This document shows positions 6,054-13,040 of a stretch of 22,007 nucleotides of DNA, in pieces. The stretch's first letter is position 1, and every line of letters begins with the position of its first letter. A program made the translations under genes and the position numbers. The notes under the pieces are model-generated. The model was not told the origin of the DNA. It was given only the letters and a program-made list of their open reading frames with translations, and made no database searches. Source of the DNA: CAZGXQ01 sp964530195 (GTDB taxonomy: Bacteria; Patescibacteriota; Minisyncoccia; Minisyncoccales; GBS-2); the NCBI GenBank assembly GCA_964530195.1, contig CAZGXQ010000001.1, forward strand, positions 1-22,007. The letters run 5' to 3'.

Positions 6054-7460
6054 ATGACTGAAGATCAAGAAATTACAATTTTGGGAGTTACAAATTTCAG
6101 AAATGAAAGGAAAAAATTTGGAATTAAAACCGACGATCGCCGGCGCCATGTATATATTGTGGGAAAAACAGGCATGGGAAAAACAGCTCTTTTACTTAAT
6201 ATGGCAATTCAAGATATTTTAGCTGGAAGAGGTATAGGTTTTATCGATCCACACGGTGAGGCAGCAGAAACACTTTTAGATTATGTTCCTTCAAGAAGAA
6301 TTAATGATGTGGTTTATTTTAATCCAGCAGATGTGGAGTATCCGATTGCTTTTAATGTTATGGAAAAAGTAAATCCTGAAGATCGTCATTTGGTTGCATC
6401 AGGTTTAATGGGAGTTTTCAAAAAAATTTGGCCTGATGTTTGGTCAGCAAGAATGGAGTATATTTTGAATAATACAGTTTTAGCTCTTTTGGAATATCCA
6501 AATTCAACACTTTTGGGAATCAACCGAATGCTTGCAGATCCAGAATATAGGAAAAAAGTTGTAGAAAGAATTACTGACCCAGTTGTAAAATCTTTTTGGG
6601 TCAATGAGTTTGCAAGATACACTCAAAGATATGAAGTAGAAGCTACTGCTGCAATTCAAAATAAAGTAGGACAATTCATTTCCAACCCTTTAATCAGAAA
6701 CATTGTTGGGCAAGTTAAATCAAAAATTGATATGAGAGAAATTATGGATGAGGGGAAAATTTTAATCGCCAATCTTTCTAAAGGAAAAATCGGTGAAGAT
6801 AATTCAAGGTTATTGGGAGCCCTTTTAGTTACAAAGATTTATTTAGCTGCAATGTCAAGAGTAGATATTCCAGAAGAAGAAAGAAGAGATTTTTATTTAT
6901 ATGTGGACGAATTTCAAAATTTTGCTACTGAATCTTTTGTTGGAATCTTGTCTGAAGCAAGAAAATATAGATTAAATTTGACCCTAGCCCATCAATACAT
7001 TGCCCAATTAGAAGAGATGACCGCAATGGGAAAGAGTACAAAAGTAAGAGATGCAGTTTTTGGGAATGTAGGAACAATTATTGCTTTTCGGGTTGGGGCA
7101 GAAGATGCAGAATATCTAGAAAAGGAATTTGCTCCAGAATTTAAAGCACAAGATCTTATTAATTTGGCAAAATATAATATTTATATAAAATTAATGATAG
7201 ATGGAATAGCTTCCCGCCCTTTCTCTGCAGAAACTTTACCCTTACCCCCCAAAAAGGAATCATCGAATAAAGAAAAGATAATTAGAGTTTCAAGAGAAAG
7301 ATACGGAACGCTAAGGAAAATAGTTGAAGAAAAAATAGAAAAATGGGCCCAGGCAAAAGAAACAAAACAAATTTTGACACCCCAAACATCATCTAAAAAG
7401 GTTGCGGATAAGGAAAAATTGAAAAAACTTTTAGAAAATATTTTAAAAAAGAAAACATGA
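6054..7460 (+). CDS. TraG/VirD4-like (HerA/FtsK superfamily) ATPase
   Basis: A 468-residue P-loop ATPase of the type that pumps DNA or substrates in type IV secretion and conjugation. It starts 'MTEDQEITILGVTNFR', then 'DRRRHVYIVGKTGMGKT' with Walker A at 37-44. 'GIGFIDPHGEAAETLLDYVP' (61-79) and 'DVVYFNPADVEYPIAFN' are hallmark blocks of the conjugative-transfer ATPases. Walker B is 'FYLYVDEFQNF' with D285 and E286, followed by the sensor 'LAHQY' (311-315) and the 'GNVGTIIAFRVG' arginine-finger region. No membrane segment is present; the preceding gene supplies one. A basic coiled C-terminus follows residue 400. An alternative upstream start at 6000 is unlikely, since the ATG at 6054 sits 4 nt after the previous stop. 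No relaxase, pilin or other conjugation gene is in the window, so the transported substrate is unknown. The TGA overlaps the pgk start codon. Confidence 0.88.
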   Translation: MTEDQEITILGVTNFRNERKKFGIKTDDRRRHVYIVGKTGMGKTALLLNMAIQDILAGRGIGFIDPHGEAAETLLDYVPSRRINDVVYFNPADVEYPIAFNVMEKVNPEDRHLVASGLMGVFKKIWPDVWSARMEYILNNTVLALLEYPNSTLLGINRMLADPEYRKKVVERITDPVVKSFWVNEFARYTQRYEVEATAAIQNKVGQFISNPLIRNIVGQVKSKIDMREIMDEGKILIANLSKGKIGEDNSRLLGALLVTKIYLAAMSRVDIPEEERRDFYLYVDEFQNFATESFVGILSEARKYRLNLTLAHQYIAQLEEMTAMGKSTKVRDAVFGNVGTIIAFRVGAEDAEYLEKEFAPEFKAQDLINLAKYNIYIKLMIDGIASRPFSAETLPLPPKKESSNKEKIIRVSRERYGTLRKIVEEKIEKWAQAKETKQILTPQTSSKKVADKEKLKKLLENILKKKT

Positions 7461-8608
7461 GGACCATAAAAGATTATAATTTTTCTCAAAAAAAGGTTTT
7501 AGTAAGATGTGATTTCAATGTACCAATTTCAGAAAAAGGTGAAGTTTTAGAAGAATTTAGAATAAAAGCAGCTCTGCCTACCATTGAGTATCTTTTAAAG
7601 AATAATGCAAAGGTTATTTTGTTAAGCCATCTTGAGGTGAAAGAAAAAGTTGTTAGTTTAGCTCCGATTGCAAAAAAACTAAAAGAAATTTTTGGAAAAA
7701 AATTTGAATTTGTACCAGATTTAATTGGAGAGAAAGCTAAAGAGAAAGTAAATCAATTGAAAGAAGGAGAAGTGGTTTTGCTTGAGAATTTGAGATTTCA
7801 CAAGGGAGAAAAAGAAGGAGATCTTCAATTTGCAAAGGCCCTGTCACAGCTTGGAGATTTTTATGTTAATGAGGCATTTTCTTGTTCTCATAGAAAACAT
7901 GCTTCAATTTATATTTTACCCCGACTTTTACCTTCAGCTAGTGGATTTTTATTAGAAAAGGAAGTAAATACTCTTTCTAAAATTTTAAAAAATCCAGAAA
8001 GACCTTTAGTTTCGATTATTGGAGGAGTAAAAATTGATACAAAAATGAAGACAATTTTAAATCTTTTAGAAAGATCAGATCATTTACTTTTGGGAAGCAA
8101 ATTTGGAGAGATAGTTTTGGCTCACAAATCAATTTTAGTTGGAAGAGAAGTCCCCCACGAAGAATTGCTTGACAAAATTGAATTGACTAATCCAAAACTT
8201 CACCTCCCAGTTGATGGAAGAATCGGCTTAAAAGATAAAAATGAAAGTTATTTTAGAATAGGAAGCATTGGAACTTTAAGAAAAGAGGAAGAAATTTATG
8301 ACATTGGTCCAGAAACAGTAAAAGTGTTTTCTCAAATAATTAAAGAAGCACGAACGATCTTTTGGTCAGGACCCTTAGGGATGTTTGAGGATAAAAGATT
8401 CGAAGCTGGCACGAAAGAAATTGCCCAAGCAATAGTTAAAAATCATTCAGCCTTTAAAGTGGTTGGGGGAGGAGATACAATTTTTGCCCTAAACTCCTTT
8501 TCTCTTTTGCAAAAATTTGATTTTGTTTCAACGGGTGGGGGGGCTATGTTAGAATTTTTAGCTGGCGAAAAATTGCCAGGACTTGAAGCTTTAGGATATG
8601 GAGATTAA
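7457..8608 (+). CDS. pgk: Phosphoglycerate kinase
   Basis: Transfers phosphate from 1,3-bisphosphoglycerate to ADP, the first ATP-forming step of glycolysis, in the cytoplasm. The 383-residue product, slightly short for the family, has the signature 'KVLVRCDFNVP' (13-23), 'LLENLRFHKGE' (108-118), 'HRKHAS' (145-150, the substrate-binding Arg/His), 'PLVSIIGGVKIDTK', 'FWSGPLGMFE' (302-311) and the nucleotide-binding 'VVGGGDT' (335-341) with 'STGGGAMLEFLAG'. Two usually conserved spots differ: the 'SHLGRP' loop is 'SHLEVK', and the 'GGMA.TFL' block is 'GSKFGEIVL'. The core residues remain, so an active enzyme is expected. The ATG overlaps the upstream ATPase stop (ATGA), and the 3' end overlaps the next gene by 11 nt, so these are co-transcribed. 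The link with the ATPase module appears to be operon packing only. Confidence 0.97.
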   Translation: MRTIKDYNFSQKKVLVRCDFNVPISEKGEVLEEFRIKAALPTIEYLLKNNAKVILLSHLEVKEKVVSLAPIAKKLKEIFGKKFEFVPDLIGEKAKEKVNQLKEGEVVLLENLRFHKGEKEGDLQFAKALSQLGDFYVNEAFSCSHRKHASIYILPRLLPSASGFLLEKEVNTLSKILKNPERPLVSIIGGVKIDTKMKTILNLLERSDHLLLGSKFGEIVLAHKSILVGREVPHEELLDKIELTNPKLHLPVDGRIGLKDKNESYFRIGSIGTLRKEEEIYDIGPETVKVFSQIIKEARTIFWSGPLGMFEDKRFEAGTKEIAQAIVKNHSAFKVVGGGDTIFALNSFSLLQKFDFVSTGGGAMLEFLAGEKLPGLEALGYGD

Positions 8609-9752
8609 AAATTTAAAAAAAGCTGCACAAAAAATTAAAGAAACCATTGACTCTCAAAAAAAGATTGTTTTATATGGAGACGCTGATCTTGATGGAGTAA
8701 CCTCAGTAATAATTTTGAAAGAAACCATTGAAAGTTTGGGAGGAAAAATTGAAGCAATTTATTTTCCAGATAGAGAAGAAGAAGGCTATGGAATTTCAAA
8801 AAAAGCCCTGGAGATTTTAAAAAAATATTCTCCAGCTCTTTTTATTGCCTTAGATTGTGGAATTAGTAATTTTAATGAAGTAAAAATGGCTAAGGATTTG
8901 GGATTTGAAGTGATAATTGTTGATCATCATGAAATTTTAGATAAACTCCCTGAAGCTGATATTATAGTCAATCCTAAACAACCTGGTGATGAGTTTTATT
9001 TTAAAGAATTAGCAACAGTTGGAATTGCCTTTAAATTGAGCGAAGAATTGTTGAAAGAAAAAATGACTCCGAGTTTAAGACAAAGCTTTTTAGAATTAAC
9101 CGCAATAGCTACAATTGCTGATATGATGCCACAAGAAAAAGAAAACAAAATTTTAATTGAAGAAGGCTTATCTTCTATTGAAAGAAGCTGGAGGCCAGGA
9201 ATTTACACTTTTTTAAAAGATGAAATTTTAAAGAATCTTTCCCTTTCGCAAAAAATTTCAAAGATTATTTCAATTTTAAATGTAAGAGATGTTGAGAAAA
9301 ATCTTCCAGCCTCTTTTAGATTGCTGACTGCTTCTTCTGAAGAAGAAGCCAAAAAAATAATCAAAACATTAAAAGCAAAACTTAAAGAAAGGAGAGAAAA
9401 AATTTTAGCTATTGAAGAAGAAATCTCAGAAAGAATTTCTCCAACAGATCCTATTATTTTTGAAGGTGATGAAAATTTTGATCTTTCTCTTTTGTCTTCT
9501 GTAGCTTCTCATTTTTGCCAGAAATACAAAAAACCGGTTTTCCTTTTTAAAAAGATGGAAAAAGAAAGCCATGGAACAGTAAGAGTTCCTTCTTCGGTAA
9601 ATAGTGTAGAGTTAATGAAAAAATGCAAAGAATATTTAATTAGTTTTGGAGGTCATCCTCAAGCATCTGGATTTAGAATCAAAAATGAGAATTTAGAAAA
9701 ATTTAAAAAATGTTTGATAGAAAATTATGAGAAAAATTATAATTTATACTGA
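8598..9752 (+). CDS. RecJ-like DHH/DHHA1 phosphoesterase
   Basis: A 384-residue member of the DHH superfamily, which includes single-strand DNA exonuclease RecJ and nanoRNases. Motif I is 'GDADLDGVTS' (27-36), D86 in 'ALDCGIS' is motif II, 'VDHH' (108-111) is the DHH motif, and 'IATIADMMPQ' (170-179) is motif IV. The C-terminal DHHA1 domain ends with 'FGGHPQASGFRI', the expected GGH substrate-binding loop. Motif I has Leu where RecJ usually has Ala or Val, which is tolerated. It is much shorter than E. coli RecJ (577 residues by memory) because the C-terminal OB-type extension is missing, so 'RecJ core' is the safest description; a nanoRNase or cyclic dinucleotide role cannot be ruled out. 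It overlaps pgk by 11 nt and rnhA by 26 nt. Pairing with RNase HI suggests nucleic acid repair or turnover. Confidence 0.88.
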   Translation: MEIKNLKKAAQKIKETIDSQKKIVLYGDADLDGVTSVIILKETIESLGGKIEAIYFPDREEEGYGISKKALEILKKYSPALFIALDCGISNFNEVKMAKDLGFEVIIVDHHEILDKLPEADIIVNPKQPGDEFYFKELATVGIAFKLSEELLKEKMTPSLRQSFLELTAIATIADMMPQEKENKILIEEGLSSIERSWRPGIYTFLKDEILKNLSLSQKISKIISILNVRDVEKNLPASFRLLTASSEEEAKKIIKTLKAKLKERREKILAIEEEISERISPTDPIIFEGDENFDLSLLSSVASHFCQKYKKPVFLFKKMEKESHGTVRVPSSVNSVELMKKCKEYLISFGGHPQASGFRIKNENLEKFKKCLIENYEKNYNLY

Positions 9753-10176
9753 TGGAGGAGCAAGAGGAAATCCTGGACCTGGAGCAATAGGAGTTGTTTT
9801 TGCTAACGAAAAAGGAGAGATTTTAAAAAAATATTCAGAATATTTAGGCGAAAATTTCACTAACAATGAGGCCGAATATTTGGCTTTGATTTTCGCTTTG
9901 AAGAAATTTAAGCAACTTTTTGGAAAAAAATTAGCCAAAAACACAGAAATAGAAATTCGTTCAGATTCAGAGCTTGTGGTGAAGCAATTAAGGGGTGAAT
10001 ATAAAGTCTTAGATCCAAAAATTCAACCCCTTTTTTTAGAAGCCTGGAACTTAAGATTAGATTTTAAAAAAGTAAATTTTAAACTAGTCCCCCGCGAAAA
10101 AAACAAACAAGCTGATGAATTGGTAAATGAAATTTTAAACTCTCAAAATCAAAAGCTTTTTAAACTTGATTCTTAA
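9727..10176 (+). CDS. rnhA: Ribonuclease HI
   Basis: Cuts the RNA strand of RNA-DNA hybrids, removing primers and R-loops. The 149-residue product starts 'MRKIIIYTDGGARGNPGPGA', the classic RNase H opening. The four catalytic acids are visible: D9, E48 in 'TNNEAEY', D80 in 'RSDSELVV' and D130 in 'KQADELVN'. The length is normal for bacterial type 1 enzymes with no N-terminal hybrid-binding domain. The ATG lies inside the end of the upstream DHH gene in another frame, and the codon at 9727 is the right start because it begins the first beta strand. The last codons contain the -35 of the rnpB promoter. Confidence 0.96.
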   Translation: MRKIIIYTDGGARGNPGPGAIGVVFANEKGEILKKYSEYLGENFTNNEAEYLALIFALKKFKQLFGKKLAKNTEIEIRSDSELVVKQLRGEYKVLDPKIQPLFLEAWNLRLDFKKVNFKLVPREKNKQADELVNEILNSQNQKLFKLDS

Positions 10177-10194
10177 AGGTTTGAATGGTAAAAT
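10166..10194 (+). promoter_or_regulatory. Promoter of RNase P RNA
   Basis: TTGATT at 10166-10171, 17-nt spacer, TAAAAT at 10189-10194. The predicted start (about 10201-10202) coincides with the 5' strand of the P1 helix, which supports both calls. It overlaps the last codons of rnhA. Confidence 0.8.
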
Positions 10195-10201
10195 AAAATT
10201 T

Positions 10202-10572
10202 AGGCAGGTAGGCAAGGCAATCGCCTCCAATTATTTTGGGAGGAGGAAAGTCCGAACACCCATTCTGGGTATTTTTACCCAGTCTAAAACGCTCCGGGTA
10301 ACGCCCGGCCACCGTAAGGTGAGGGGTGCGAACAGAGACGCTCTAAGGGGTAACCCTTAGGGGCCCTGTACCAAATTTTGAACAGGGTAGCCTCCCTATA
10401 AGCCTTTTGGGCAAAGGGGAGGGTGAAACGGCTAAATCCCGGCGGGGTGCAACTCTGCCAGAATTTTTCTGGTGGAGGCTTGAGCCTTCAAGTAATTGAA
10501 GGCCCAGACAGATGATTGCCGTCCTCGTATTTTATGCGAGGGTACAGAATTCGGCTTATTGCCTACCTGCCT
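10202..10572 (+). ncRNA. rnpB: RNase P RNA, bacterial class A
   Basis: The catalytic RNA that trims tRNA 5' ends. All conserved regions are present in order: GAGGAAAGTCCG (10243-10254), AACAGAGAC (10331-10339), GGTGAAACGGC near 10422-10432, AGACAGATGATTGCCG (10506-10521) and CAGAATTCGGCTTA (10545-10558). The ends are fixed by a perfect 12-bp P1 helix, AGGCAGGTAGGC (10202-10213) with GCCTACCTGCCT (10561-10572), followed by a T-rich run that may serve as terminator. The length of about 371 nt is typical. Three tRNA genes that need it follow within 4 kb. A 64-codon open frame across 10166-10360 is accidental. Confidence 0.97.
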
Positions 10573-10578
10573 TTTTAT

Positions 10579-10607
10579 TTGACAAGAGAAAACAACAACC
10601 CTAAATT
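10579..10607 (+). promoter_or_regulatory. Candidate promoter for the ftsB-like/tRNA/prfB/ftsEX run
   Basis: TTGACA at 10579-10584, 17-nt spacer, TAAATT at 10602-10607. It lies directly after the rnpB T-run. The transcript would have a leader of about 110 nt that is antisense to the 33-codon ORF at 10606-10707. Confidence 0.55.
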
Positions 10608-10707
10608 AAAAGAGGGGAGCAATTAAAAATAGAATCATGCTTAAAACAACTAAAAAGACAATTATTCCCCACAAAATTCTTAAAATTCTTTTGGTTTTTG
10701 ATTTCAT
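10606..10707 (-). CDS. Putative 33-residue single-TM protein
   Basis: The only plausible gene on the minus strand. It reads MKSKTKRILRIL, then a hydrophobic stretch of about 20 residues ending in '...LFLIAPLF', i.e. a short basic N-terminus and one membrane helix (about 12-31) with almost no tail. A TATAAT box lies 8 nt before its ATG (10716-10721 on this strand), the same layout as the presumed leaderless genes secA and ferredoxin. The shape recalls tiny one-helix membrane proteins such as DUF4044 or Prli42, but so short a match proves nothing. It could be a chance frame in AT-rich DNA. Confidence 0.5.
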   Translation of the reverse strand: MKSKTKRILRILWGIIVFLVVLSMILFLIAPLF

Positions 10708-10715
10708 ATTTTCTT

Positions 10716-10721
10716 ATTATA
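10716..10721 (-). promoter_or_regulatory. Candidate -10 box of the minus-strand miniprotein
   Basis: On the minus strand this reads TATAAT, exact consensus, 8 nt before the ATG at 10707, giving an essentially leaderless transcript. The -35 region is weak (TTGTTT at 16-nt spacing). Confidence 0.4.
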
Positions 10722-10724
10722 TCA

Positions 10725-11114
10725 ATGTGGAAAAGAAAAACAAAAAAAGAAAGTAAATTTTTTTTGGTATTTTTTTCAATTTTTACTTTTCTTTTTTCAA
10801 TTTTCTTGATTTTTTTGATGCTGAAAATTGGACAAAAGAGAGAGGAGTTAAAGAGTGAGTTAAAGGAGTTGAAAGAAAAACTGACCCAACTTGAAAAAAG
10901 AAAAGAATTTCTTCAAGATCAAATTGCCAAGGTTCAAAGAGAAAGTTTTTGGGAAGAAAAAATCAGAGAAGAGGGATATGTGAGAGAGGGGGAAAATTTA
11001 GTAGTAATTTTAAAGCCAGAAAATTCTCTTTCATTTGAAGAAAATAAAAATAAAGAGGAACACAAAAAAAGTTTTTTTGAAAAAATTAAAGAATTCTTTA
11101 AAATTAAATATTAA
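10725..11114 (+). CDS. FtsB/DivIC-like septum formation protein
   Basis: A 129-residue bitopic membrane protein: basic N-terminus 'MWKRKTKKESK', one hydrophobic helix (about 12-34), a coiled coil of Lys/Glu-rich heptads (about 36-75), then 'EEGYVREGENLVVI' (83-96). That last motif, after a short coiled coil, is the hallmark of the FtsB/DivIC family, which links FtsQ and FtsL in the divisome. The acidic/basic C-terminal tail is variable. I chose the ATG at 10725; a TTG 27 nt upstream would add residues that make no sense for the topology. It is upstream of ftsEX and ftsZ-like genes, consistent with a division role. Its TAA is directly abutted by tRNA-Gly with no spacer. Which of FtsB, DivIC or FtsL it replaces cannot be told. 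Confidence 0.78.
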   Translation: MWKRKTKKESKFFLVFFSIFTFLFSIFLIFLMLKIGQKREELKSELKELKEKLTQLEKRKEFLQDQIAKVQRESFWEEKIREEGYVREGENLVVILKPENSLSFEENKNKEEHKKSFFEKIKEFFKIKY

Positions 11115-11185
11115 GCGGGTGTAGTATAACGGCAGTACGTAACCTTCCCAAGGTTAAGGCGAGGGTTCGACTCCCTTCACCCGCT
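11115..11185 (+). tRNA. tRNA-Gly (anticodon CCC)
   Basis: A 71-nt cloverleaf: acceptor GCGGGTG/CACCCGC, anticodon stem TAACC/GGTTA with loop TTCCCAA (anticodon CCC at 11147-11149), and T arm GAGGG-TTCGACT-CCCTT. CCA is not encoded. It begins on the base after the stop codon of the FtsB-like gene and must be cut out of a shared transcript. Confidence 0.96.
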
Positions 11186-11193
11186 CAAAATCT

Positions 11194-11265
11194 GCCAGGA
11201 TAGCTCAGCGGAAGAGCAGCGGTTTCGTAAACCGCAGGTCGTGGGTTCAAATCCCACTCCTGGCT
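11194..11265 (+). tRNA. tRNA-Thr (anticodon CGT)
   Basis: A 72-nt cloverleaf: acceptor GCCAGGA/TCCTGGC, anticodon stem GCGGT/ACCGC with loop TTCGTAA (anticodon CGT at 11226-11228), and T arm GTGGG-TTCAAAT-CCCAC. CCA is not encoded. It lies 8 nt after tRNA-Gly and 6 nt before the prfB start codon. Confidence 0.96.
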
Positions 11266-11271
11266 AAAAAT

Positions 11272-12340
11272 ATGAGTGAAAAAGAATTGAAAATTAAAAA
11301 ATTAAAAGAAAAATTCCAGGCACTCCTGGACTGTCTTTGAGATTGAAAAAAAGAAAAAGAAAATTAAGGAATTAGAAAAAGAAATTGAGAATCCAGATTT
11401 TTGGAAAAATAAAGAAGAGGCTATAAAGAAAACTCAAGAATTAGCTTCGTTAAAAAAAGAAATAAATGAATTTGAAGAATTAGAAATTGAGTTAGAAATT
11501 GCAAAAGAAGAAAGTGAGGAGTTTTTAGAAAATCTTGAGAAAAAAATAAAAGAAAAGGAATTGACTACTTTTTTGGTTGGTAAATATGATAAAGGGGATG
11601 CAATCTTGGAAATTTCAGCTGGTGCAGGAGGAAGAGACAGTGAAGATTGGGTTACTCTTTTAAAAAGAATGTACGAAAGATACGCTCAAAAGAAAGGTTT
11701 TAAGGTAGAGGTTTTGTATCAAAATCTTGGAGAACCTGGTCCCGAAGGGAGAATAGGAACAAAGTCAGTGACTATGGAAATTGAGGGAGAATTTGCCTTT
11801 GGTCTTTTAAAAAATGAACACGGAGTTCATAGACTAGTTAGAATTTCTCCCTTTTCTGCTCAGGACTTGAGACACACTTCATTTGCTTTGGTTTCTGTAT
11901 TGCCCAAGATTCCAAGAGTAGAGGATTTGGAAATCAAAATTAGGCCCGAGGATTTAAAGATTGAATTTTTTAAGGCCTCAGGACCTGGAGGTCAATATGT
12001 GAACAAAAGGATGACAGCAGTAAGAATTACTCATTTGCCAACAAAAATTACAGTTACCTGTCAATCAGAAAGATCACAAGCTCAAAACAAGAAAAAAGCG
12101 TTAGAAATTCTTTATGGCAGACTTTATCAGTTTTTAAAAGAAAAGCAAGAAAAAGAGTTGGAAAAAATAAAAGGAGGAAAAATTTCTCCAAGTTGGGGAA
12201 ATCAAATAAGAAGTTATGTTTTTCATCCGTATAAATTAGTGAAAGACCTTAGAACTCAAGTTGAAACTACAGAGGTTGAAAAAGTGCTAGATGGAGAATT
12301 AGACGAATTTATTGAAGCAGAAATTAGGCTTTTAAAATAA
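11272..12340 (+). CDS. prfB: Peptide chain release factor 2, with programmed +1 frameshift
   Basis: RF2 ends translation at UGA and UAA. It is encoded in two frames: 22 codons from the ATG at 11272 to CTT, then an in-frame TGA (11338-11340), and the rest in the +1 frame from 11339, giving about 355 residues. The site 'CTT TGA' is the universal prfB autoregulation site: low RF2 lets ribosomes pause and slip. The product has the coiled-coil domain 1 with 'IENPDFWKN', the stop-codon-reading tripeptide SPF (about residue 192), which marks RF2 rather than RF1 (PxT), and 'SGPGGQ' (GGQ at about 239-241) that triggers peptide release. This is a functional gene and not a frameshifted pseudogene. No SD precedes it; it starts 6 nt after tRNA-Thr and is followed after 1 nt by ftsE. 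Confidence 0.96.
11316..11340 (+). promoter_or_regulatory. prfB +1 frameshift site with upstream hairpin
   Basis: Slip codon CTT at 11335-11337 and in-frame TGA at 11338-11340, followed by G. In place of the usual strong SD-like stimulator, there is a small perfect hairpin CCAGG (11316-11320), loop CACT, CCTGG (11325-11329), ending 5 nt before the slip codon. Confidence 0.8.
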
Positions 12341-12341
12341 A

Positions 12342-13034
12342 ATGATAAAATTTGAAAAAGTTACAAAAATTTATTATAGTACCCAAAACAAAGAAGTTAT
12401 TGCTTTAAAAGATGTTTCTTTTGAAATAAGAGAGAAGGAGTTTGTTTGTATTGTGGGAAAATCTGGGGCTGGAAAAACAACTCTTTTAAAACTCATATTA
12501 GGGGAAGAAAAGCCAACTCGAGGGAAAATTTTTTTTAACGGAGAAGAAATTAGCAAACTTCCCTCTTCAAAACTTCCAAAAATTAGAAGGAAAATAGGAG
12601 CGGTTTTTCAAGACTATAAACTTTTAGCAAAAAAAACTGTTTTTGAAAATGTAGCTTATGTAATGGAAGCATTGGGATTTTCTGATCAACAAATTAAAAA
12701 AGATGTACCTCAGGTTTTAGAGATTGTAGGTTTGTCAGAAAAAATTAATTCCTTCCCCCACGAACTTTCTGCAGGAGAAAGGCAGAGATTAGCTATTGCA
12801 AGGGCATTAATTCATCGCCCAAAAGTAGTTTTAGCAGACGAACCCACAGGAAACCTCGATCCTTATAATACTGCAGAAATTATTAAGATTTTATTAAAAA
12901 TAAACGAAATGGGAACAACAATTGTTTTAGCAACCCACAATAAAGAGGTTGTAAAAAGTGTTCAAAAAAGAGTTATTTCTTTGGTTGAAGGAAGAGTGAT
13001 GAGAGACGAACAAAAAGGTCATTTCGTGCTCTAA
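12342..13034 (+). CDS. ftsE: Cell division ATP-binding protein FtsE
   Basis: The ATPase half of the FtsEX complex, which sits at the division site and activates peptidoglycan hydrolysis. The 230-residue ABC protein shows Walker A 'GKSGAGKT' (39-46), Q-loop 'VFQDYKLL' (Q90), signature 'LSAGERQRLAIARAL' (142-156), Walker B 'VVLADEPTGNLDP' (162-174) and the H-loop 'LATHN'. The signature has LSAGE in place of LSGGE, a mild change. The length and 'DYKLLAKKTVFENVAY' block are typical of FtsE and not of LolD. It starts 1 nt after prfB and ends 6 nt before ftsX, so all three are translated from one message. Confidence 0.95.
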   Translation: MIKFEKVTKIYYSTQNKEVIALKDVSFEIREKEFVCIVGKSGAGKTTLLKLILGEEKPTRGKIFFNGEEISKLPSSKLPKIRRKIGAVFQDYKLLAKKTVFENVAYVMEALGFSDQQIKKDVPQVLEIVGLSEKINSFPHELSAGERQRLAIARALIHRPKVVLADEPTGNLDPYNTAEIIKILLKINEMGTTIVLATHNKEVVKSVQKRVISLVEGRVMRDEQKGHFVL

Positions 13035-13040
13035 AATTCA

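Noticed and set aside
6054..7460. Integrated conjugative element around the TraG-like ATPase
   Set aside because: No integrase, relaxase, att repeats, or composition change is seen between secA and pgk.
10166..10360. A 64-codon open frame on the + strand
   Set aside because: It covers the 5' third of RNase P RNA, whose conserved blocks explain the sequence.
11272..11560. prfB looks broken by an early TGA, as if a pseudogene
   Set aside because: The stop is in the classic CTT TGA frameshift position, and the +1 frame continues into a complete RF2 with SPF and GGQ.
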